The position numbers and the translations under genes were made by a program. Below the pieces are notes generated by a model. The model saw only the letters and a list, made by a program, of their open reading frames with translations, made no database searches and had not been told where the DNA came from. This document shows positions 27,454-36,543 of a DNA stretch of 64,000 nucleotides, piece after piece; position 1 is the first letter of the stretch, and every line of letters starts with the position of its first letter. The DNA lies in NCBI RefSeq assembly GCF_001308875.1, contig NZ_KQ465123.1, positions 1 through 64,000 of the forward strand, given 5' to 3'. The stretch is from Lysinibacillus sp. ZYM-1 (lineage in GTDB: Bacteria; Bacillota; Bacilli; Bacillales_A; Planococcaceae).

Positions 27454-27909
27454 ATGAGTAAATATAATGATAGAGCAGAAGCAGTTTTCTTAACGGGACA
27501 TGAAAATGAATGGAAAGAGCATTTTGCACTTCAGTTGCAACAGGCTATGCAACACTTCAATTTACAGTATCACCAGCTAGCTAACATGTTGGAAATTTCT
27601 CAGCAGGATTTGGTAAATACTTTGAATGTAGACAATAATTTGCCGACTAAAAAAATAGAGGACATTGAAGATAGACTAGTGATGCTCAATTTTGGCTTTG
27701 AGGGTTTTGATGCGAGGGAAAGAGTCAAAGTTATCATGAATACTTTGCTAACGGAATTTGAGTTAACGACGGAAATCCTGTCGAATATTCTAAAGATAGA
27801 AGAAAGTAAGCTGATTGATTTTCAAAAAGGGCGGACACTAGACAACGACATTGACTTACAAATCGGTGTGAATGTGATGATTTTAAATTATGTTTTACAT
27901 AAAAGCTGA
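27454..27909 (+). CDS. Protein with two helix-turn-helix-like repeats
   Basis: A 151-residue soluble, helical protein. Two stretches look alike: HFALQLQQAMQHFNLQYHQL followed by ANMLEISQQDL (about 24-54), and a second at about 91-121 with TLLTEFELTTEILSNILKIEESKL. Both follow the Xre/Cro pattern in which helix 2-turn-helix 3 gives LAxxLxISxxxL. Each lacks some usual polar contact residues, so DNA binding is uncertain. It may be a regulator or a degenerate internal duplication. AGAGAGG precedes the ATG, and the GNAT gene lies directly upstream. Confidence 0.6.
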   Translation: MSKYNDRAEAVFLTGHENEWKEHFALQLQQAMQHFNLQYHQLANMLEISQQDLVNTLNVDNNLPTKKIEDIEDRLVMLNFGFEGFDARERVKVIMNTLLTEFELTTEILSNILKIEESKLIDFQKGRTLDNDIDLQIGVNVMILNYVLHKS

Positions 27910-28034
27910 CATATAACGTTGTGGCAGTTAATAGCTTATACAGTCCACTTATCTTCATTTTTCTACCACTTATTCGTTGGTGTGAAAATGTAGTACAGAT
28001 CCATGTTACGCTTGGATAGAAAGGAGCTACATCG

Positions 28035-28673
28035 ATGAAAAAGAAAACGTGGTTGCTTATGACCGTCTTAGCATTTTTAATAGCGGGCTATTCAGTCGTT
28101 CAATATTTTGTGCTGGATGCACATCAAGCGGGATTTGTTCAATTAAAACTGATGCTAAGTGCTACTATAAATTCATTTTGGTACATCATGCTATACATTC
28201 ATATTATTTTTGGGGTGTTAGCCTTAATAATCGGTCCTTTTGCGTTGTCTTCAAAGTTAAGAGAAAAAAATGTGAAACGTCATCGAAGGTTGGGAAAGAT
28301 CTATTGCGCTGGTATTTTATTTGGCGGTGTTGCAGGTCTTTATTTAGCATCTAACGCCACAGGTGGGTGGGTGTCACAATTTGGCTTTGCTTCATTATCA
28401 ATATGCTGGTTATTGACAATGTTTCAAGCACTGGTGAAAATCAAAGATCGAAATATTCAAGGTCATCAAAACTGGATGCTAAGAAATTATGCTTTAACTT
28501 TTGCAGCGGTGACCTTACGTATTTGGCTACCTTTGTTTACAGTCGTGTTTGGCTATGAAAATTTTCAGTATTATTATGCCATCATTGCTTGGATATGTTG
28601 GGTCCCGAATTTATTAGTGATGGAATGGTTGATCCAGCGTAAACTTGGACAAAGTCTTATTAATTTACACTGA
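28035..28673 (+). CDS. DUF2306 family membrane protein
   Basis: A 212-residue integral membrane protein with about six hydrophobic segments. The DUF2306 pattern is visible: HIIFGVLALIIGPFALSSKL, then KRHRRLGKIYCAGILFGG with conserved His and Gly residues, FQALVKIKDRNIQGHQNWM and MLRNYALTFAAVTLRIWL. The conserved His residues suggest a metal or haem site, but function is unknown. AAAGGAGC precedes the ATG, and a terminator follows. Confidence 0.85.
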   Translation: MKKKTWLLMTVLAFLIAGYSVVQYFVLDAHQAGFVQLKLMLSATINSFWYIMLYIHIIFGVLALIIGPFALSSKLREKNVKRHRRLGKIYCAGILFGGVAGLYLASNATGGWVSQFGFASLSICWLLTMFQALVKIKDRNIQGHQNWMLRNYALTFAAVTLRIWLPLFTVVFGYENFQYYYAIIAWICWVPNLLVMEWLIQRKLGQSLINLH

Positions 28674-28680
28674 AACATAA

Positions 28681-28720
28681 AAAGGGCATTCGGTTCTAAA
28701 TAGAGCCTAATGCCCTTTTT
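28681..28720 (+). terminator. Rho-independent terminator
   Basis: AAAGGGCATT pairs with AATGCCCTTT, with an inner GGTTCT/AGAGCC-like stem, followed by TT. It ends the DUF2306 gene. Confidence 0.8.
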
Positions 28721-28838
28721 ATGCCAAAATAAAGGTATTCACATACTAATTTACCAATTGATCTATAATCTAGGTGCATTAATCATCTCCATTACTAAAC
28801 TTTTGAATACGATGCAAAAGGAATAGGAGGTGAAATGT

Positions 28839-30392
28839 TTGAGGTTTAGTTACAGCCGTAATTTTGATAATTTCAAATGTGATTCCAAATGTAACTATCC
28901 AATGAAATATAAATGTAATGAATTTGGTTGTAATGGCTATCCATATGATCTGTCTGGAATCCAAGAGCCAATGGGTGTAACAGGAGCTACTGGTGCCACA
29001 GGTCCACAAGGGCCACCGGGAGCGGTGGGACCACAAGGGTTGGCAGGTGTTCCTGGCGCAATGGGTCCACAAGGTGCACAGGGATTACAAGGTGCAACGG
29101 GACCACAAGGATTGGCAGGAGTTACAGGTACAACAGGCCCGCAAGGATTAGCAGGGATAACTGGTGCTACAGGGTTACAAGGTGCAATAGGTCAACAAGG
29201 AGAAATGGGGATAACTGGGGCAATGGGACCCGAAGGACTAACAGATGTGACAGGAGCCACAGGGGAACGAGGAGTAGTGGGCAATACTGGAGCAATAGGT
29301 CCACAGGGAGTAACAGGAAATACTGGTGCGACAGGACCTCAAGGGGTAGTAGGAATCACAGGAGCCACAGGATTACAAGGACTAGCGGGAATCACAGGAG
29401 CCATAGGAGATAGAGGATTAGTAGGCAATACTGGAGCCACAGGTCCGCAAGGAGTAACAGGAAATACTGGTACGACAGGACCGCAGGGAATAGTAGGAAT
29501 CACAGGAGCCACAGGGGAACGAGGAGTAGTGGGCAATACTGGAGCAATAGGCCTGCAGGGAGTAACAGGAAATACTGGAACGACAGGACCGCAGGGGATA
29601 GTAGGAGCCACAGGACTACAAGGACTAGCGGGAATCACAGGAGCCACGGGATTACAAGGAATGGTAGGAGTAACTGGGACAACAGGATCGCAGGGAGTAA
29701 CAGGCAATACTGGAGCCATAGGTCCACAGGGAGTAACAGGAAATACTGGTGCGACAGGACCTCAAGGGGTAGTAGGAATCACAGGAGCCACAGGATTACA
29801 AGGACTAGCGGGAATCACAGGAGCCACGGGACCCCGAGGGCTAGTAGGAAATACAGGAGCTACAGGATCACAAGGGGCAGCTGGAATCACAGGAATCGCT
29901 GGGGTAACGGGAGCAACTGGTGCAAGAGGCACCACGGGTGTTACTGGTACAACGGGTACTACTGGATCTACGGGTTCAAGTGGTTCAGGTCTCATGGAAG
30001 TATACTTATCTACAGATCAATCAGTTGGCAATAATGATTTTCTTGGAACTGGCAATTCATCAGCTTCTTTTGTCAGAAGTTCAATCGTTATTCCTGAAAA
30101 TGCTATTATTCGAAGCTTAACTTTGAATATACGTGATCATTCACTAAATGCAGGACAAACCGCCTCTGCACAAGTATTTATAAGCACGAATGGTGGTTTC
30201 ACTGCTCCAATAGCAACTGGGATTATTGCGACAGTGACAGGACCAAGCTCAATAACAACTCCAAATAGTTGTGCAAAGGCAAATGCGAACTATTCCATAA
30301 ATAGTTGTACACTTCTTTCGGTGCAAGTGAATACAACTGGAGGAGCATTTTCAAATGGGGTTTCTGCAACCATCATCTTGACCACTGTTTAG
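28839..30392 (+). CDS. Collagen-like repeat protein, probably spore surface (BclA-like)
   Basis: A 517-residue protein started at TTG eight bases after AGGAGG; a GTG further up overlaps that site. A 45-residue Cys/Asn/Tyr-rich N-part is followed by about 335 residues of G-x-y triplets ([12 protein letters not shown]), rich in Thr, able to form a triple helix. The last ~130 residues are non-repetitive ([12 protein letters not shown]…), likely a globular trimerising head. This plan matches exosporium nap filaments of spore formers. Spore location is inferred; no exosporium-targeting motif was verified. The repeats contain recent duplications (separate entry). Confidence 0.88.
   Translation: MRFSYSRNFDNFKCDSKCNYPMKYKCNEFGCNGYPYDLSGIQEPMGVTGATGATGPQGPPGAVGPQGLAGVPGAMGPQGAQGLQGATGPQGLAGVTGTTGPQGLAGITGATGLQGAIGQQGEMGITGAMGPEGLTDVTGATGERGVVGNTGAIGPQGVTGNTGATGPQGVVGITGATGLQGLAGITGAIGDRGLVGNTGATGPQGVTGNTGTTGPQGIVGITGATGERGVVGNTGAIGLQGVTGNTGTTGPQGIVGATGLQGLAGITGATGLQGMVGVTGTTGSQGVTGNTGAIGPQGVTGNTGATGPQGVVGITGATGLQGLAGITGATGPRGLVGNTGATGSQGAAGITGIAGVTGATGARGTTGVTGTTGTTGSTGSSGSGLMEVYLSTDQSVGNNDFLGTGNSSASFVRSSIVIPENAIIRSLTLNIRDHSLNAGQTASAQVFISTNGGFTAPIATGIIATVTGPSSITTPNSCAKANANYSINSCTLLSVQVNTTGGAFSNGVSATIILTTV
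29281..29826 (+). repeat. Near-identical 123-bp repeat pair inside the collagen-like gene
   Basis: Bases 29281-29403 recur at 29704-29826, offset 423 bases (47 triplets), with one mismatch at 29294/29717. Shorter partial copies lie between them near 29410-29600. Such near-identity points to recent recombination or slippage that changes filament length. Confidence 0.9.
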
Positions 30393-30436
30393 AGAAAAAT
30401 TATGAGGGGGTCCATCAAACGTTCATTGAGAAACAT

Positions 30437-31138
30437 TTAATATAGGAAAATCTGCAAATTGTCATTTTGATCGATGGTTCCTAAGAGTATATTTTTTAGA
30501 TTTACTTTATGAGTTGTCGTTAGTTGCTCATGTAACCATTCCTCCGTGTGTTTAGTTTTTTGTAATTCATGATAATCAATTTTTCCTTCTTTAATAAGAA
30601 TAATCGGTAGAAAAAACGGCTGGGGACTTAGATTCAAATCTGTACGTGTTGTTGTTTGGTGTTGTGTGTGTAAAAAACTAGAGATTGATCCGTCTGGTTC
30701 CCATAATGCAAGCGCAACATTTTGAACCTCTTCTATTTTTTCTTTTCTCAATTCAGTCAATAAAAAATCCACTGAAATTCTAGCCTTACGTAAGTTTCTG
30801 GATATGATTTTTCCGTCTTTAATAAGGGGGATCGGGGGAGCGTCGATAAAATGTCGAAATGTTAGCCATTTTAGACTCAGAAAAACACCAATGAGATATA
30901 AAAATACTAAAACGGTTATGGTAATCATGGAACCCTTCATTCCTAACCCTTCATCAGATAAGGGATGGGCGATAATATTACCAAGAGTGATGGCCATAGC
31001 AAAATCCAATAATCTAAGTTGAGAAATAGAGCGCTGCCCCATAATTTTTGTCGCAAAGAGTAAGAAGAAAAAGGCTACAATTGCTCTAAGAATCCATTGA
31101 ATGGCAGTAAGTGATTCTTGACTATGAAAGAAGTCCAC
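30437..31138 (-). CDS. DUF421 family membrane protein (YetF-like)
   Basis: A 233-residue protein with three N-terminal membrane helices (about 15-35, 42-58, 70-90) and two cytoplasmic alpha/beta subdomains. Family marks are GQRSISQLRLLDFAMAITLG in the membrane part, PIPLIKDGKI at the start of the soluble part and a second LIKEGKIDYHEL repeat. DUF421/YetF-like proteins occur in spore formers; the role is unknown. It is convergent with the collagen-like gene. Confidence 0.88.
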   Translation of the reverse strand: MDFFHSQESLTAIQWILRAIVAFFFLLFATKIMGQRSISQLRLLDFAMAITLGNIIAHPLSDEGLGMKGSMITITVLVFLYLIGVFLSLKWLTFRHFIDAPPIPLIKDGKIISRNLRKARISVDFLLTELRKEKIEEVQNVALALWEPDGSISSFLHTQHQTTTRTDLNLSPQPFFLPIILIKEGKIDYHELQKTKHTEEWLHEQLTTTHKVNLKNILLGTIDQNDNLQIFLY

Positions 31139-31312
31139 GATGACACATCCTCTTTTTTCTTATTATCTCCTTACCCCACACGATTATGCGAATATTCACG
31201 ATAAATTCGAGCATTAGGAACTAAATAGACTTGTATAAATGCGAACAAATCGATATTGTTAAAGTAGAAAGAGTTATTATTTAGTAATTTTAAGAAAATC
31301 AGGAGAATGCTT

Positions 31313-32350
31313 ATGGAAATAAAATTACAAAATATTATAATGGAAATTCAACAGAAGATTAATTTTTCAGGTACAGTACTAGTGGAAGATCAAGAGAAGG
31401 TTGCCTTAGTCAATCAAAGTTTTGGTTATGCTAATCGGTCAGAACAAATCGAAAATAATGTGAAAACTCGTTACGGTATTGCATCTGGTTGTAAACTTTT
31501 TACGGCAATCGCTATTTGTCAGCTTATAGAAAAAGGGAAGCTTTCTTTTAACACTAAATTAAGTGAATGTTTAAATTATCATTTTATACATTTTGATGAG
31601 CAAGTAACCATTGAGCATCTACTAACGCATACTTCAGGGATACCAGATTATTTTGATGAGGAAGAAATGGAGAATTTTGAAGAGTTGTGGGTTGAAAATC
31701 CAATCTATCACCTTCGAAAATTAAGTGATTTTTTACCATTATTTCAGAATCGACCAATGAAATATAAAGTAGGTGATAGATTTCATTACAACAATGCGGG
31801 CTATATTTTATTGGGATTAATTATCGAACAAACATCTGGTATGGATTATTCTGATTATATTCAACAATATATTTTTGATCAAGTGAATATGACGGAATCT
31901 GGCTATTTTTCATTGGATTCTCTTCCATCTAATACGGCAATAGGTTACATAGACAACCCGGATGGTACATGGAAAACAAATATCTACTCATTACCTGTAA
32001 AAGGTGGTTCTGATGGGGGAGCATTTGTAACAGTTCATGATATGGCGAAGTTATGGCATGCACTGATGAACTTTGAACTTTTAAATGAGGATTTAACAAA
32101 TTACCTGCTAGTGCCTCATGTAGAAATGAATGAGAGCGATTGTTACGGGCATGGTGTATGGATTAAGAAAGATAGTAAAAGCTCTATTTTGAAATATCAT
32201 GTTATGGGGTACGATCCAGGTGTATGCTTCCACGCAGCATATTATCCAGAAAGCTCCATCAAGGTTGTGATCTGTTCAAACAAATCAAATGGAGCGATTG
32301 ATATAATGAGAGGAATAGAAGCAGAATTGATTTCCGCCAAAATTATGTAA
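31313..32350 (+). CDS. Serine hydrolase, beta-lactamase class C/PBP fold
   Basis: A 345-residue protein started at MEIKLQN, six bases after AGGAGA. It has the SxxK catalytic motif as SGCKLF (about 62-67), the YxN motif as YNN in HYNNAGYILLG (about 161), and a third-motif-like KGGSDGG (about 231), so the active site looks complete. HTSGIPDYFD follows the first motif. The family includes esterases, D-amino-acid peptidases and beta-lactamases. No signal peptide is visible, so it is probably cytoplasmic, which argues against a role in antibiotic resistance. The substrate is unknown. Confidence 0.88.
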   Translation: MEIKLQNIIMEIQQKINFSGTVLVEDQEKVALVNQSFGYANRSEQIENNVKTRYGIASGCKLFTAIAICQLIEKGKLSFNTKLSECLNYHFIHFDEQVTIEHLLTHTSGIPDYFDEEEMENFEELWVENPIYHLRKLSDFLPLFQNRPMKYKVGDRFHYNNAGYILLGLIIEQTSGMDYSDYIQQYIFDQVNMTESGYFSLDSLPSNTAIGYIDNPDGTWKTNIYSLPVKGGSDGGAFVTVHDMAKLWHALMNFELLNEDLTNYLLVPHVEMNESDCYGHGVWIKKDSKSSILKYHVMGYDPGVCFHAAYYPESSIKVVICSNKSNGAIDIMRGIEAELISAKIM

Positions 32351-32402
32351 AGTAAATAGAGCTTGTGAGTAGAATTTTACACACAAGCTCTGATTATTCA
32401 TA

Positions 32403-33107
32403 TTAAGTAATACCACCGTTCTCATTACAATAATATTCTATCTCAAAATTATGAGGAGAAGAGACACCGTTAAAAGAATAGTAGCCACCTACAGTTATAT
32501 AGTAGACACGGCCCTCGTCTATCATGAGAGGATCATAGCCTGTTTGCGTCCATTTGCCATCACCTTGTTCAATTTCAGAAGTTAAGGCATGCAAAGCTGA
32601 GAACAACTGTCTTCCCTCAGGCGTATTGGCACTTAACTGAGTGTCAAATGAACCATTAATACGAATGATTGTTTTATTTTTCCCTATATGTAATTCCACC
32701 AATTTTGGCGCCGCACCTGGTGGATGGACTTCTTTGTTATCGACCATGACAAATGAAGAGTCAATTCTTCCTTTTAACATGTCCTCAAAATCTTTCAGTT
32801 CAAGCCAATCGTCTCCCGAAAATGTGTGAATGGGATTTATCTCAAAATCTGTTTGATATTTTCCGTTTATTTGATTGACAATGGAAGTATATTCTTTGTA
32901 GTACTGTTCTTTCTGTTCTTGCGTTAAAACTAATGGAATAGGGGCATTGTCATGCTCAGTAGTTGTCATCTTTTCTTTATCGATTTTCTGTTTATCCACT
33001 GAAATTTTTGGTGGTGCATGATTGTCCTCTTTTGCATTCTCACAGCCCGTCAGCCATATGGTGCCAAGTACAACGCTTATAAGCCAAAATTTCTTCAACC
33101 TTTTCAC
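32403..33107 (-). CDS. Lipoprotein of unknown function
   Basis: A 234-residue lipoprotein: MKRLKKFW, hydrophobic core, lipobox WLTGC (Cys about 22), Lys/Asp-rich linker to about 60, then a globular domain with QEKEQYYKEYTSIVNQINGK-like helix (about 62-82) and mixed strands to the end. Helix plus strand layout resembles small extracellular lipoproteins of bacilli with no known role. It is convergent with the serine hydrolase gene. A hairpin without T-run, GAGCTTGTG/CACAAGCTC, lies between them (about 32358-32392). Confidence 0.75.
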   Translation of the reverse strand: MKRLKKFWLISVVLGTIWLTGCENAKEDNHAPPKISVDKQKIDKEKMTTTEHDNAPIPLVLTQEQKEQYYKEYTSIVNQINGKYQTDFEINPIHTFSGDDWLELKDFEDMLKGRIDSSFVMVDNKEVHPPGAAPKLVELHIGKNKTIIRINGSFDTQLSANTPEGRQLFSALHALTSEIEQGDGKWTQTGYDPLMIDEGRVYYITVGGYYSFNGVSSPHNFEIEYYCNENGGIT

Positions 33108-33253
33108 CTCACTTTAATTAATGAATAAATTTACAATGATTATAACATGCATAAATAGAAAAATTTTCTTTTATTTGGAAAAGATGATAAATTCATAGTA
33201 TATTCAAATGAAGGAGCAACAAACTATTAAAGTAAAGAAAGGGGGCGTTAGCA

Positions 33254-33730
33254 ATGGCTATATTAAAAGAGTATTCAAGCAACCCTGGTTGTGAAGTTGA
33301 GCTAACGATTACATTAGTCAATGAGGGAAGTGTTAGATTTCGAATTGATTTCCGCTTTGGGACTGCTTTTCCAACAATACATACTGAAATTCTTTGTATA
33401 AAGAGAGACTTTTTTCAATTGTTAGAGGATTTAAAGCAATTGGATCATACGCATCTTAGTATGATAGAGCCCCATGATCCTGGGCTATGCATTTATCATA
33501 TTCCCCGCTATGGACCATATTTTGTGCCTGGCCGTGGCATTTTACAATTTCCTGAAGAGGAGGTAGAAGAACCACTTTATAAATTAATGTTTGTATTAGA
33601 TGCATATGAGAGAAATAACCTTGGGTCAAGGGAATGTGGACCAGCATTATGTTTAACTGTCTCACTGGATCAAATTTATGTGTTCGTTAACCTCTTGCGA
33701 GCGGAGGTAATGAATTTTCATGGCAGTTAA
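33254..33730 (+). CDS. Protein of unknown function (158 aa)
   Basis: A soluble, beta-rich 158-residue protein. AAGGGGG precedes the ATG by nine bases. It opens with strand-rich VELTITLVNEGSVRFRIDFR, and the centre has a Cys-His-Pro rich stretch HDPGLCIYHIPRYGPYFVPG (about 76-95). The form resembles small proteins encoded near immunity or accessory loci, but no family motif is certain. It is convergent with the next minus-strand gene. Confidence 0.6.
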   Translation: MAILKEYSSNPGCEVELTITLVNEGSVRFRIDFRFGTAFPTIHTEILCIKRDFFQLLEDLKQLDHTHLSMIEPHDPGLCIYHIPRYGPYFVPGRGILQFPEEEVEEPLYKLMFVLDAYERNNLGSRECGPALCLTVSLDQIYVFVNLLRAEVMNFHGS

Positions 33731-33744
33731 AGTATGTAGATGGG

Positions 33745-33945
33745 TCAATCGTTAGGTGTTTCGATAACGATGCTGTAAGAAATAGTCAGTCGATCACAGA
33801 CCCAGTTCTTAAAAATGAGTTCGATTTGCTTGTTCATTTCATCACTCGGTAAATCGTTATCTAACCCGAGCTGCTCGAAAGTAAATGTTTCCTGTATTCT
33901 ATCTTCATATTTTGTGTCAACTGCAAAAGTAATTGTTTTACACAT
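33745..33945 (-). CDS. Small protein of unknown function (66 aa)
   Basis: Started at MCKTITFAVD, eight bases after GGAGGAAG on the minus strand; a start 15 bases upstream overlaps that site. The protein is soluble and acidic, with a beta start (KTITFAVDTKYED), a central LGLDNDLPSDEMNKQIELIF helix, and a C-terminal strand. No family was recognised. Confidence 0.55.
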   Translation of the reverse strand: MCKTITFAVDTKYEDRIQETFTFEQLGLDNDLPSDEMNKQIELIFKNWVCDRLTISYSIVIETPND

Positions 33946-34064
33946 GTACGCTTCCTCCAATAAATCTAAGATACTACTAAAAATAAAATAAGTTCACAAT
34001 ACGCAAATTGTTACTTGTTAGTATATGATTTAGTGCGTCAAGCTGCAATAGTTACCATTACTAT

Positions 34065-34370
34065 TTAAGGAGAAAAACGATTTTGATTTATTAATTTTTT
34101 CTGTTTGTAAGTGGTATAGGATGTTTTCAAAGAGGCATAACTACCAATTGCTGCATAGCCATAAAACCATCCCATAAATAGGCCAGCTAATAGATTGTGA
34201 CGATGGCTGATGAAAATGGAAATCAATAAGCCGATGACTAAAGTGATGAAGGGAACCCAAAAAGATTTAATATGACACAACCTCTTAATCAGCTGTGTCA
34301 GAATCATCACCACTGGAACGGCAATTACTGCATCCAAAAATTTCGTATGTATAAGTGGAAAATGTTCCAT
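34065..34370 (-). CDS. Three-helix membrane protein, holin-like in form
   Basis: A 101-residue protein with hydrophobic helices at about 12-27, 37-55 and 60-77 and a basic polar C-tail (TYKQKKLINQNRF). Size, helix number and charged tail resemble phage-type holins, but there is no lysin or other phage gene nearby, so I do not call it one. GAGGTGAT precedes the ATG. It is divergent from the P-loop gene at 34414. Confidence 0.55.
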   Translation of the reverse strand: MEHFPLIHTKFLDAVIAVPVVMILTQLIKRLCHIKSFWVPFITLVIGLLISIFISHRHNLLAGLFMGWFYGYAAIGSYASLKTSYTTYKQKKLINQNRFSP

Positions 34371-34413
34371 ATTATCACCTCGATTTTCAAAAAGAGTTCA
34401 TAGGAGGGAGCTA

Positions 34414-34974
34414 ATGAAGTTTGTTCTTATATTTGGTCCTCAAGCTGTTGGGAAAATGACAGTGGGACAGGAATTAGCAAAAATAACTGAATTGAAGCTA
34501 TTTCATAATCATATGACGATCGATTTGGTTAGTCATTTTTTTGACTATAGCACGAAAGAAGGGAAGAGATTAGTAAATTTATTTCGACAGGAGATTTTTG
34601 AAGAAGTTTCATCTAGTCATTTATATGGATTGATTTTTACTTATGTATGGGCGTTCGATTTTCAATCAGATTGGGATTATGTTAAACAAGTCGCAAAGAT
34701 TTTCGAATCTAAGGGTGGCATTGTGTACTATGTTGAACTAGAAGCTGCTTTAGAGGAGAGACTTGAGCGTAATAAAAGTTCTAATAGACTTGAACATAAG
34801 CCATCGAAAGGGAATTTTGAATGGTCTGAAAATGACTTGCTAAATGCCATAGAGGAATATAGATTGAATTCCTTAGATGATGAAATTCAATTCCCAAACT
34901 ATATAAAAATTGACAATACAAATCTAAGTGCAAAAGAGGTTGCGAAAAAAGTACAAGAACATTTTCATTTATAG
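34414..34974 (+). CDS. P-loop NTPase, small-kinase type
   Basis: A 186-residue protein with Walker A GPQAVGKM (about 8-15) right after the first strand, then HNHMTIDLV and a C-terminal region like a kinase lid (EERLERNKSSNRLEHKPSK, about 122-140). The fold resembles shikimate or nucleotide kinases and AAA-type small ATPases; the phosphate acceptor is unknown. AGGAGG precedes the ATG by seven bases. It ends at a bidirectional terminator. Confidence 0.75.
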   Translation: MKFVLIFGPQAVGKMTVGQELAKITELKLFHNHMTIDLVSHFFDYSTKEGKRLVNLFRQEIFEEVSSSHLYGLIFTYVWAFDFQSDWDYVKQVAKIFESKGGIVYYVELEAALEERLERNKSSNRLEHKPSKGNFEWSENDLLNAIEEYRLNSLDDEIQFPNYIKIDNTNLSAKEVAKKVQEHFHL

Positions 34975-34975
34975 A

Positions 34976-35004
34976 AAAAACGCTTGGAACCCAAGCGTTT
35001 TTTA
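34976..35004. terminator. Bidirectional terminator
   Basis: AAAACGCTTGG pairs with CCAAGCGTTTT around AAC, with T-runs readable on both strands. It serves the P-loop gene and the orphan gerC. Confidence 0.88.
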
Positions 35005-36180
35005 TTCAGAGGAATTTGTCCTTTTAATTTTGATGATTTCCGAAAACGTTTTGCGGCCTGGGTTTATTTGCGAAACGTCAATCGTAATTTTACGAATAGA
35101 ATCCTCTTTAAGTGGGATTTTTCCATCCTTCTCTAATCTCTTCCATGCTTTCACGTTGTCCCGATAGAGATATTCTGATAAACGATAAATATCTACATCT
35201 AATTTTAATCCTACTTTATAGGTATTTTGAATTTCTTTTTGAATTTCTTTAATGATATGTTTTTTCAGTTCTTTTTCATTTACTTTTCCTTTATAGCCGT
35301 CAACCGTCGCATTAATTCTCAATTTAGCTTCAAAATAAACATCTTCTTCTTTCACAATAGGTAATACTTTTACATGCAATTTATCAATATTAACAGTCAA
35401 ATCCTCTTTACCGTCTGTTGTTAATTTAAAGGTAATTTCACCTTGGTTTGTGTAATTATGCATCCATTGATTCCCTCTAGCAGCTTCATCTTTCACAAAG
35501 CCTTTAAAGCCATCTTTTGACAAAATGCCAACACCTGAAAAGTAGGTTTCTTCTACTTTTTCTTCATCTGTTTGCCAATCTTTTTTGATGGATACATAAG
35601 GTATTGTCACTTCATGATTGGGTTCGTTTAAGCCAATCACAATTTCGCGTATATTTTTTGGTTCAACAAACGTTTCTTGTTCTGTTGGATTAATAGGGTT
35701 ACTTAATTTTGAAGAAGACAGCGAATTTTTTAAAATCGGTGACACGAGCAAGACTTCGTTCACCGGATTTGTTGTACAATATATCCATATTTGATATCTT
35801 GTGTCCCGAAAACGAATAAACGTATCAATGACGGGGATAGCTCTTTCGTTTTCCATGGCACGCTCTGAGAAGATTAAATACCTCATATGCCCCCAAAAAA
35901 TTTCCTGATCCGATGACCGATATAATTTGTAGATCGCTTCTTCTACTGTTTTTCCTTTGGCACGGCCAACGTCCGCAGGTGCAGCATTTGAACTGGGTTG
36001 AACAGATTTAGCGACATCAGCAAAATTGATAATTTGTAAAAATACTTCATATTCGTTATCGACATAATCAACCCCAACCGCATTGATGTAGTACATTCTT
36101 TGTGGTTCAGTAATGTCCCAGCATCCAGTGAGCAGGGTTGTTAGAAAAATCATCACTAAAAATTTTATGGTTGTTTTCAT
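35002..36180 (-). CDS. Ger(x)C family spore germination lipoprotein (orphan)
   Basis: A 392-residue lipoprotein: basic MKTTIKF, hydrophobic core, lipobox LLTGCW (Cys about 20) followed by WD, typical of GerC subunits. The body has INAVGVDYVDNEYEVFLQI, RAIPVIDTFIRF and a C-terminal Ger(x)C domain (about 215-375). GerC subunits work with GerA and GerB proteins in germinant receptors at the inner spore membrane. Here no gerA or gerB is adjacent; the complete set is about 23 kb downstream. It may partner receptors encoded elsewhere. Forespore expression is expected from the family. Confidence 0.92.
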   Translation of the reverse strand: MKTTIKFLVMIFLTTLLTGCWDITEPQRMYYINAVGVDYVDNEYEVFLQIINFADVAKSVQPSSNAAPADVGRAKGKTVEEAIYKLYRSSDQEIFWGHMRYLIFSERAMENERAIPVIDTFIRFRDTRYQIWIYCTTNPVNEVLLVSPILKNSLSSSKLSNPINPTEQETFVEPKNIREIVIGLNEPNHEVTIPYVSIKKDWQTDEEKVEETYFSGVGILSKDGFKGFVKDEAARGNQWMHNYTNQGEITFKLTTDGKEDLTVNIDKLHVKVLPIVKEEDVYFEAKLRINATVDGYKGKVNEKELKKHIIKEIQKEIQNTYKVGLKLDVDIYRLSEYLYRDNVKAWKRLEKDGKIPLKEDSIRKITIDVSQINPGRKTFSEIIKIKRTNSSE

Positions 36181-36376
36181 GGTATCTCCACTCAGATAGC
36201 TAATTTATAGTATTAGCTTGGACAAAAGATGGCTTTTTTATAAAGAGCTTGAAGAGGAAAGGAGAAGTGGAAAAACATTTACTATTTTTATCTCTTTATT
36301 ATGGTTAGGATTTTCAACAGCTAAATCGTCTTCAAAAAAAATTGCAGGAAAACTAGAAAATATTTTTAACTTTAAT

Positions 36377-36500
36377 GTAACTTTTTAAAACGTGAAACGA
36401 CTACTCTAATAGTAGAATACAAAAAACTAAAGCAAAGTAGTAAGATTCACTTTTCACAAAATGACCAGGGCTCAATTTCTGAGTTCCTGGTCATTTTGTT
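36377..36500 (+). ncRNA. Candidate structured RNA element, copy 1
   Basis: This copy aligns gaplessly with 39847-39943 over about 97 bases. Shared blocks include CGACTACT, TAATAGTAG, AAAGCAAAGTAGTAA and TTCACTTTTCACAAAA. CTACT can pair with the nearby AGTAG or with the later AGTAGT, giving two exclusive hairpins. The element ends in a terminator TGACCAGG…CCTGGTCA plus T-rich tail. The next plus-strand gene starts only at 38579, so a free RNA is more likely than a leader. Confidence 0.55.
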
Positions 36501-36505
36501 TTATG

Positions 36506-36537
36506 AAAAAAAGGACATGCGCTCGTTGCATGTCCTC
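36506..36537 (-). terminator. Rho-independent terminator (minus strand)
   Basis: On the minus strand AGGACATGC pairs with GCATGTCCT and is followed by seven T. It ends the MATE transporter unit. Confidence 0.85.
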
Positions 36538-36543
36538 AGTTCT

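Noticed and set aside
29339-29995. Long minus-strand frames rich in Pro and Val opposite the collagen-like gene
   Set aside because: They are the antisense of G-x-y triplets, which forces a Pro-rich open frame without start signals.
34065-34370. Phage holin
   Set aside because: Helix layout fits, but there is no endolysin, terminase or other phage gene within the window.
36218-36388. A 56-codon plus-strand frame from TTG before RNA element copy 1
   Set aside because: No ribosome binding site, biased AT-rich composition and no recognisable family; it may be gene debris.
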